In this document: piece by piece, positions 60,703 to 64,000 of the stretch
How positions within the stretch are numbered: position 1 is the first letter of the stretch
How the letters are laid out: each line of letters starts with the position of its first letter
DNA from: Bin5 sp009843665
Lineage (GTDB): Bacteria > Chloroflexota > Anaerolineae > Caldilineales > Caldilineaceae
DNA length: 64,000 nt
Reading direction: 5' to 3'
Assembly: GCA_965220285.1 (NCBI GenBank)
Contig: OZ244818.1
Location: forward strand, 1,178,001-1,242,000
The notes under the pieces: generated by a model
Seen by the model: only the letters and a program-made list of their open reading frames with translations
Database searches by the model: none
What the model was told of the DNA's origin: nothing
Translations under genes and position numbers: made by a program

Positions 60703-63594
60703 ATGTATCAGCAGATCACGCTTGTGGGGAATTTGGGCCGTGATCCGGAGATGAGGGTGCGCCGGTTAACCGGCTAGTTCTATCGCCAGCCGACAAAGTG
60801 TTCAACTGTGTCGGCTGGCATGGGGAGCAGGAAACCCCATAGGTCGCCCACCCTACCTGAACCCGAAAGGGCGAGGGGAAAACAGCATGGTGGGAAAGGC
60901 GGAGAGTGGGATAGCCACAGTGATCGCTAGACCGCCAAGACCTGTGTCCTATGACTAAGGCTAAACTGCCAGAATCCTAGTCTCCAGTCAGTGTAAATCC
61001 GGCACTCTTGGGAAACGTGGCTGTAACCCAAGTACCCCAGGGAGAGAGGTTAGCGCATCCTCACTCCAAAAGGTTCAACGATTATCTCATTCGGAGAACT
61101 ACCTGCCAACGGGGAGACAACTTGCAGAGAGCAAGACTAAGGAGACAAACGGGAAGTCTAAGGGATACGATAGTAGACTAGTCAGGGAAACCGGGATTCT
61201 CTACGTGCCGAGAGGCATACGAGAACGGAGTCCCCGTAGTAGTCAGAGAGCGGGAAAGCCGCTTACGAGGCGAAGGGGGACAGGTATGATGGACATTAGG
61301 ACAGGGAGAAATGCGAAATGCAAGAAATCGAAACTGTCCTCAATGTCATCCAGAACAGAGGGAAGCAGGGCAAATCTCTGGAAAGACTGTATAGGCAACT
61401 CTTCAAAGAGGAACTGTACGAAAAAGCGTATGCAGAAATACATGCCAACGAGGGAGCCATCACAAAGGGAAGTAGCAACGACACACTGGACGGAATGTCT
61501 CAAAAGAGAATCGCCGAAATAATCCAGAAAGTCAGAACTACAACTTACAGATGGAATCCTGTACGCAGGACGTACATAACGAATGAAGATGGTAGGAAGA
61601 GACCGCTAGGAATCCCATCCGGGGATGACAAACTCCTACAAGCCGCCATGAAATTACTGCTGGAAGCCTACTACGAACCGCAGTTCAGCAAACGCAGCCA
61701 CGGATTCCGACCCGGACGCGGATGCCACACTGCACTAAAACAGATTCGTGAATCACATCGAGACACGAGTTGGTTCATAGAAGGCGACATCAAAGGGTGC
61801 TTTGACAACATCGACCACGAAACCCTACTGGGAATTATGGAAGAAAAAATCAGAGACCAGAGATTCCTAAATCTGGTCGAGTACCTGATGAAAGCAGGTT
61901 ACATGGAAGACTGGAAGTGGTACGGAACATACAGCGGAACGCCGCAAGGCGGGATCATCAGCCCACTTCTGGCGAACGTGTACTTAGACACCTTCGACAA
62001 ATGGGTTGAAGAAGAACTGTTACCGCACTACAACTTCGGCAGTCAGAAAGAGAAAGGCAGAAAGCGAAACCCGGAATATCGCCACTACGAGTACAAACGT
62101 AGCCAGGCAAAAAAGATGGGAGACGTAGAAGCCTACGAGCGTTACGGCAAGATGATGAAAAATGTCCCGTCAATAATTGACGACGACAGCTACAGGAAAC
62201 TGGAATACATCAGATATGCCGATGACTTCCTGCTCAGTTTCGCCGGCCCAAAGAAAGAGGCCGAAGAAATACGGGAAAGAATTAGTGAATATCTTGAAAG
62301 AGAACTAAATCTAGAACTCTCGATAGAAAAGACACTGATAACCCATGCCAGAAACGACAAGGCTAGATTCCTTGGATATGACCTCTGCGTAATGCAGAGC
62401 GATGAGAGAAGAACAGCCAACGGAACAATCTGGCTGGGAGTTCCCAGGGAAGTCAGAAGAAAAGCTATGAGGAAGTACACGAAGAAAGGGAAAGCCGTAC
62501 ACAGACCTGAGCTACTGCTCAACAGCGACTATGACATAGTCGCAAGGTTTCAAGCGGAATACCGGGGACTCGTACAGTACTACCAAATGGCACATAACGT
62601 TCACCGCCTACAGGAAGTAGAGTGGGTAACGGGAACATCCCTACTCAAAACTCTGGCAGGAAAACATAAGACCTCCGTATACAAAATAGTCAAAAAGCAC
62701 AAATCGACTAGAACGGTAAACGGAAAGACGTATAAGGTCTTTGAAGCTAGAGCAGAGAGAAAAGGGAAAGAACCACTAACCACACACTACGGAGCAGTAC
62801 CTCTGATACGGAAGCCTGAAGCCAGCATAACGGACAGAATCGTAACGCTAGGAAAAGGCAGAGTAGAACTACTGCAAAGACTATCAAACGATGAGTGCGA
62901 AATGTGCGGCGAGAAGGGCAACATCGAAGTTCACCATGTGCGAAAGCTGAGAGACGTGAACAAGCCGGGGAGAAAGAACAAGCCGGCATGGGTACACAGA
63001 ATGTCAGCACTCAGACGCAAGACTCTGATGACATGCGTCAATTGCCACGATGCAATACACGCAGGAAAGCACAGAAGTGAATGGGACAACTGGAAAATCG
63101 TACTGGAGAGCCGTGTGCGGTGAAAGCCGCACGCACGGTTCGGAGGGGGGAGGTAGGAAAAGTGCAGCTGCAGTCACCTGTAACTCATCTGCTTCCTACC
63201 CTACTACACGCCCAGTGGGGTGGCGGTAACCAACTTCAGTGTCGCCACCAGTCGATCCTGGACTGGGCAGGACGGGCAGCGACAGGAGAAGACGGTCTGG
63301 TTTCGAGTGGCGGCCTGGCGACGGCTGGCCGAGACGTGTAACCAGTACCTTACGAAGGGGCAGAGGGTGCTGGTTACCGGCGAACTGGAGGAGCCCACCA
63401 CGTGGACAGATCGAGAGGGCAATACGCGGGCTTCACTTGAAGTAACGGCGCAGACTGTGCGCTTTCTGAACACGCGGGCGGAGAATGAAGCGCTTGCGGG
63501 CGGATGGGGTCAGACCGGCGGGCAGGGCGCGGCTGTAGGCGGTGGGTCTGGTGGGGATGCGATGGCGGGCGGTGAGGAGGATATTCCGTTTTAG
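60703..63594 (+). CDS. ssb: Single-stranded DNA-binding protein, copy 3, split by a group II intron
   Basis: Exon 1 (60703-60756) codes MYQQITLVGNLGRDPEMR and exon 2 (63205-63594) continues YTPSGVAVTNFSVATSRSW to the tip GGEEDIPF. Joined, they give 147 residues colinear with copies 1 and 2. The break falls between two codons (Arg/Tyr), so splicing would restore the gene exactly; without splicing only 18 residues plus a few intron codons are made. An internal GTG at 63220 makes exon 2 look like a separate gene, but it would lack the first OB strands. Strong GGGAGGGAG precedes exon 1. Confidence 0.88.
60757..63204 (+). mobile_element. Complete group II intron (bacterial CL-like) inserted in ssb copy 3
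   Basis: The 2448-base element starts GTGCGCCGG and ends CCTACCCTAC, fitting GUGYG/AY ends. Domain V is at 63108-63141 with paired arms GAGCCGTGTGCGG and CGCACGCACGGTTC around GAAA. Domain VI follows, pairing GGTAGG with CCTACC. CCTCA at 61059-61063 could be EBS1, pairing with TGAGG at the end of exon 1. It encodes a reverse transcriptase-HNH protein whose stop lies inside domain V. A shorter relative without the gene lies near 43 kb. Confidence 0.92.
61318..63123 (+). CDS. ltrA: Group II intron-encoded reverse transcriptase/maturase with HNH endonuclease
   Basis: The 601-residue protein has RT motifs KRPLGIPSGDDKLLQAAMKL, HGFRPGRGCHTALKQI, EGDIKGCFDNIDHE, SGTPQGGIISPLLANVYLD and the catalytic YADD near residue 300. 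A maturase X domain follows, and from about residue 525 an HNH endonuclease with paired CxxC (ECEMCGEKGNIEVHHVRKL and TCVNCHDAIHAGKH). An ~45-residue charged insert between RT4 and RT5 is typical of CL-type proteins. All domains look intact, so it could support splicing, reverse transcription and second-strand cutting. Lysine- and AT-rich codons contrast with the neighbouring GC-rich genes, fitting recent acquisition. Confidence 0.95.
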   Translation: MQEIETVLNVIQNRGKQGKSLERLYRQLFKEELYEKAYAEIHANEGAITKGSSNDTLDGMSQKRIAEIIQKVRTTTYRWNPVRRTYITNEDGRKRPLGIPSGDDKLLQAAMKLLLEAYYEPQFSKRSHGFRPGRGCHTALKQIRESHRDTSWFIEGDIKGCFDNIDHETLLGIMEEKIRDQRFLNLVEYLMKAGYMEDWKWYGTYSGTPQGGIISPLLANVYLDTFDKWVEEELLPHYNFGSQKEKGRKRNPEYRHYEYKRSQAKKMGDVEAYERYGKMMKNVPSIIDDDSYRKLEYIRYADDFLLSFAGPKKEAEEIRERISEYLERELNLELSIEKTLITHARNDKARFLGYDLCVMQSDERRTANGTIWLGVPREVRRKAMRKYTKKGKAVHRPELLLNSDYDIVARFQAEYRGLVQYYQMAHNVHRLQEVEWVTGTSLLKTLAGKHKTSVYKIVKKHKSTRTVNGKTYKVFEARAERKGKEPLTTHYGAVPLIRKPEASITDRIVTLGKGRVELLQRLSNDECEMCGEKGNIEVHHVRKLRDVNKPGRKNKPAWVHRMSALRRKTLMTCVNCHDAIHAGKHRSEWDNWKIVLESRVR

Positions 63595-63636
63595 GTTGCG
63601 TTGACGTTGCGGAGGGTTGCGAGGGACAACCTCTTT

Positions 63637-63800
63637 TATCCGCGAAGTCACGCGAAGGGTCGCGAAGAACACCTTTCTTATCCGCGAAGTTACGCGAAGG
63701 AACGCGAAGAACATCGGGGGAATTGGATTTTCTTTGCATGACTGTGGGGCCCTCTGCGGAGTAGCCACACTTTGGCCCCTCAAATCGCTGTTCAGACATA
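63637..63800. repeat. Dispersed GCGAAG repeat, two copies plus extension
   Basis: Two GCGAAG cores are followed by ~90 bases aligning with the element near 28.1 kb. Nothing coding is visible from here to the right edge. Confidence 0.65.
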
Positions 63801-63828
63801 AGTAAACAAGCCGTAGAGGTTTCAGATT

Positions 63829-63866
63829 GCCCGCGCCCCCCAACCGGCGCGGGCAGAGTTTTTTTT
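63829..63866 (+). terminator. Rho-independent terminator after the ssb cluster
   Basis: A nine-pair stem (GCCCGCGCC with GGCGCGGGC) with an eight-base loop is followed by AGAG and eight T residues. It probably ends the three-gene ssb transcript. Confidence 0.8.
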
Positions 63867-64000
63867 GTGGGCCGGTTGGTGAGGGTTGTGCTGCTGACGT
63901 TGCAACAGTCCTGAGCCGATGCGGCTTCTTTCGTTGACAGTGGCTTTGCACCGTGAAAGATTCGATCTCGAGAGGTAGTTGGTCGTATTGGGGGAAGCGC

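Noticed and set aside
63220..63594. Independent ssb gene starting at a GTG
   Set aside because: It lacks the first OB strands and is colinear with exon 2 of the intron-split gene.

Overview
The window looks like a chromosomal segment of an uncultured, GC-rich member of the Chloroflexota, plausibly a Caldilinea- or Anaerolinea-like (sponge or marine type) lineage. This is an inference from Tat-type lipoprotein solute-binding proteins, a LexA with apparent Bacillus-type operator half-sites, abundant GC-rich dispersed repeats in intergenic DNA, and the mix of ABC, TRAP and F420-type genes. I see no rRNA or tRNA gene.

Layout. 1-9.4 kb: the end-truncated gene for a secreted alpha/beta hydrolase, a plus-strand catabolic run (LLM oxidoreductase, Gfo/Idh/MocA dehydrogenase, SMP-30 lactonase, DUF4349 lipoprotein) and a minus-strand sugar ABC operon (binding protein plus two permeases) behind a clear promoter. 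9.4-11 kb: a repeat-rich gap holding the C-terminal remnant of an ISAs1-type transposase. 11-16 kb: aldo/keto reductase, DUF488, a frameshifted retropepsin-like gene with its partner, gamma-glutamyltransferase, and a NYN nuclease with a C-terminal cold-shock-like domain. 16-21 kb: TRAP transporter genes dctQ and dctM, with two paralogous TakP-like binding proteins facing them. 21-31 kb: SDR, sugar isomerase, ferredoxin, glycerate 2-kinase translationally coupled to an RloB/RloA-type defence pair, NHL propeller, zinc dehydrogenase and HEPN protein. 31-38 kb: lexA, beta-CASP RNase, isomerase, methyltransferase, thiosulfate sulfurtransferase and a dGTPase. 38-54.6 kb: an accessory island of orphan genes, tandem small membrane paralogues, an ORF-less group II intron, a complete type I restriction-modification locus (hsdR-hsdS-hsdM) with a pentapeptide membrane protein, and a phage-type gene. 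54.8-58 kb: lutABC lactate oxidation operon. 58-64 kb: M24 peptidase, then three tandem ssb genes, the third split by a full-length group II intron encoding an RT-HNH protein.

The most interesting observations are these. (1) Two related group II introns lie 18 kb apart on opposite strands, one complete and one ORF-less with intact-looking ends. Each has its own EBS1-like stretch complementary to its own 5' exon, which suggests a mobile intron and a trans-mobilised derivative. (2) A LexA-box-like motif with RNRY centre sits inside the core promoters of lexA, the first ssb and the dGTPase gene. (3) An RloAB/AbiL-like pair is joined to a glycerate kinase by a four-base overlap. (4) A family of heptamer arrays always starts after a short GCAGT anchor, and one array abuts the lutA start codon.

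All protein identities are from reading motifs by eye. No database search was run.
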